A stretch of DNA of 6,414 nt from NCBI GenBank assembly GCA_029940125.1, contig JAOZRP010000139.1, forward strand, positions 1 to 6,414. Reading direction: 5' to 3'. The position numbers and the translations under genes are program-made. Under the pieces are notes generated by a model. It did not search any database. It was not told where the DNA came from and saw only the letters and a program-made list of their open reading frames with translations. Source of the DNA: a bacterium (GTDB lineage: Bacteria > Desulfobacterota > Anaeroferrophillalia > Anaeroferrophillales > Anaeroferrophillaceae). This document shows, piece by piece, positions 4,759-6,414 of this stretch; positions within the stretch are counted from its first letter, which is position 1, and each line of letters opens with the position of its first letter.

Positions 4759-6414
4759 CTACCTGGTGTACTTCTGCAGGGGTTTGGGGACGTACCACTT
4801 GATAAAATTATAGGAAATGCCGGCCGGCGCCGGTTTGACGCCGTGGAAGCGGGCGGCAATGATCGGCAGGGACTCCGGCACGTAAAGGAAGGTGTAGGGC
4901 TGTTCCTCGGCCAGGATTTCCTGGAAGCGGTCGTAATACTTCCGGCGCTCCTCACGGTCAAAGGTGTGACGGCCCTTTTCCAGCAGCCGGTCGACCTCCG
5001 GGTTTTTGTAGCTGATGAAGTTCAGTTCCTTGGGACCGGTTTTGGAGGAATGCCAGATGTCGAACATATCCGGGTCCTGGCCGGTGGTCCAGCCGAGGAT
5101 GACGGCTTCAAACTTTCTCTTGTCGATGAATTCATTAATGAAAGCCGACCACTCGACGATCCTGATTTTCATCTTGATGCCGATTTCTTCCAGGCGGCGC
5201 TGGATGATTTCCGCCGTCTGGGCCCGCAGGGCGTTGCCCTGGTTGGTCATCACCGTGAAAGCAAAAGGCTTTCCGTCCTTGTCCAGCCGGCCGTCGCCGT
5301 CGTGGTCTTCCCAGCCGGCTTCCCGCAGCAGTTGTTTTGCCTTTTCGGGATTGTAGGGATAGGTGGTTTCCGGTTGGTGGTAAAACCAGGTGTCCGGTTT
5401 GTAGGGCCCGGTGGCCACGCGGCCGTAGCCCAGCAGAACGCCGTCAATGAGCTCCTGCTTGTTGATGGCGAAGCTCAGTGCCTGGCGCACCCGACGGTCC
5501 TGGAACAGGGGGTTTTTCAGGTTGTAGCCCAGGTAGGTGTAAGAAAAGGACAAATAGCGGTATTTATTGAACTTCCCCTTGAACTTCTTGCCGGCGGTCT
5601 GGCGGTCGTACTGGATGGGGGTCAATCCCATCCAGTCAAGGTTGCCGGCTTTTAATTCCAGGAACATGGTGGCGGAGTCGGGGATGATCCGGTAGCGGTA
5701 GCGGTCGATGTAAGGCTGTCCTTCAAAGTAGTCCGGATTGGCGGTCAACTCGATTTTTTCGCCGCTGAGCCACTGGTCGAAAATGTAGGGTCCGGTGCCG
5801 ATGGGATGCCGCGACAGGGGACTTTTGGTAATGTCCTTGCCGGCCAGCAGGTGCTTGGGGAGGATGGACAGCCCCCAGCTGGCCAGGGCCGGGGCGAAAG
5901 GCTGTTCGTACACCACCTGGAACGTGTAGGGGTCGATAACCTTTGCTTCCTTGACCTGAACGAAGTCGCCGGCGTAGGCCGTGGGGGTTTTGGGATCGAT
6001 GATCAGCCGGTAGGTGAACATGACGTCGTCGGCGGTAAACGGGGCGCCGTCGTGCCACTTCACCCCGTGGCGCAGGTGGAAGGTAATGGTCTGGCCGTCG
6101 GCGGAAACCTCCCATGATTCAGCCAGCTCCCCCTCGAGTTTGAGGTTCTGGTCATAGCGCACCAGGCCGTTGTACACCAGGCCGGCTATCTGGTGTGAGG
6201 AGGCATCGGAGGCCAGCAGGGGAATCAGGTTGCTGGCGTCGCCGATGGAGCCGACCACGATGGTGTCACCATGGGCAGGTTTCAGATCAACAGCATTCTG
6301 CTGCTTTTCCGTTGTCGCTTTTTCCTCCTTGTCGGGTGCTGCTGACTGCCCGCAGGCGGACAGCAGAAACATGGCAAGGACGATAATCAGCGTGAACCTG
6401 GAAATAATTTTCAT
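4759..6414 (-). CDS. Extracellular solute-binding lipoprotein, family 5 (DppA/OppA type)
   Basis: This is the ligand-binding subunit of the importer, held at the membrane surface or in the periplasm. It has 551 residues if the ATG at the window edge is the true start. The N-terminus is a lipoprotein signal peptide, with a hydrophobic core (about 7-19) and lipobox LSAC giving a lipidated Cys21, followed by a charged linker (about 22-45). The family 5 domain begins near 51. It shows LVYNGLVRYD (79-88), LAESWEVSADGQTITFHLR (97-115), GVKWHDGAPFTADDV (117-131), GTGPYIF (206-212) and RRVRQALSFAINK (307-319). A DxDxDG loop (370-375 in EDHDGDGRLDKD) resembles a calcium-binding loop and recurs in this family. 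The permease genes follow at once, so the three act as one system. Family 5 proteins bind peptides, nickel, opines or sugars, and nothing here settles which. The upstream ribosome site and promoter lie outside the window. Confidence 0.92.
   Translation of the reverse strand: MKIISRFTLIIVLAMFLLSACGQSAAPDKEEKATTEKQQNAVDLKPAHGDTIVVGSIGDASNLIPLLASDASSHQIAGLVYNGLVRYDQNLKLEGELAESWEVSADGQTITFHLRHGVKWHDGAPFTADDVMFTYRLIIDPKTPTAYAGDFVQVKEAKVIDPYTFQVVYEQPFAPALASWGLSILPKHLLAGKDITKSPLSRHPIGTGPYIFDQWLSGEKIELTANPDYFEGQPYIDRYRYRIIPDSATMFLELKAGNLDWMGLTPIQYDRQTAGKKFKGKFNKYRYLSFSYTYLGYNLKNPLFQDRRVRQALSFAINKQELIDGVLLGYGRVATGPYKPDTWFYHQPETTYPYNPEKAKQLLREAGWEDHDGDGRLDKDGKPFAFTVMTNQGNALRAQTAEIIQRRLEEIGIKMKIRIVEWSAFINEFIDKRKFEAVILGWTTGQDPDMFDIWHSSKTGPKELNFISYKNPEVDRLLEKGRHTFDREERRKYYDRFQEILAEEQPYTFLYVPESLPIIAARFHGVKPAPAGISYNFIKWYVPKPLQKYTR

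Noticed and set aside
1..6414. Mobile elements, CRISPR arrays, tRNA or rRNA genes, defence systems
   Set aside because: No repeat array, transposase, tRNA-like fold or defence-type protein was seen. All long coding regions belong to housekeeping, transport or stress families.

Overview
This window reads as an ordinary chromosomal stretch of a GC-rich Gram-negative bacterium. The Gram-negative call rests on a Sec-exported peroxiredoxin, a lipoprotein-type solute-binding protein and clear Shine-Dalgarno sites. A Desulfobacterota/Deltaproteobacteria-like host is a plausible guess from the gene types and general protein character, but the sequence alone does not prove it. Five protein-coding genes fill almost all of the window. 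No RNA gene, CRISPR array, insertion sequence or prophage signal was seen.

Layout: positions 1-139 hold no gene that can be supported. A plus-strand gene (140-754) encodes an exported AhpE/BCP-like peroxiredoxin with a peroxidatic cysteine and no resolving cysteine. A 118-bp convergent intergenic region (755-872) carries two inverted repeats that probably mark transcript ends. Everything after that lies on the minus strand. Read in the direction of transcription (right to left), the first group is a peptide/nickel-type ABC importer: a family 5 solute-binding lipoprotein (6414-4759), a DppB-like permease (4744-3761) and a DppC-like permease (3768-2908). These three are packed with a 14-nt gap and an 8-nt overlap. 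A 173-bp gap follows, holding a good sigma70-type promoter. The second group is coaBC (2734-1529) and a family 4 uracil-DNA glycosylase gene (1532-873), joined by an ATGA stop/start overlap.

How the genes work together: the transporter genes supply the binding protein and the membrane channel of an importer, but no ATPase gene is present, so the ATPases must come from outside the window. coaBC carries out two consecutive steps of coenzyme A synthesis. Its coupling to a uracil-DNA glycosylase gene recalls the E. coli neighbourhood where coaBC (dfp) sits beside dut, another uracil-in-DNA gene. The peroxiredoxin appears to be a separate envelope peroxide-defence gene.

I found no previously undescribed system. 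The points worth a second look are the periplasmic 1-Cys peroxiredoxin, the coaBC-uracil glycosylase coupling, the missing ATPases, the coaBC promoter and start choice, and the hairpins between the convergent genes.
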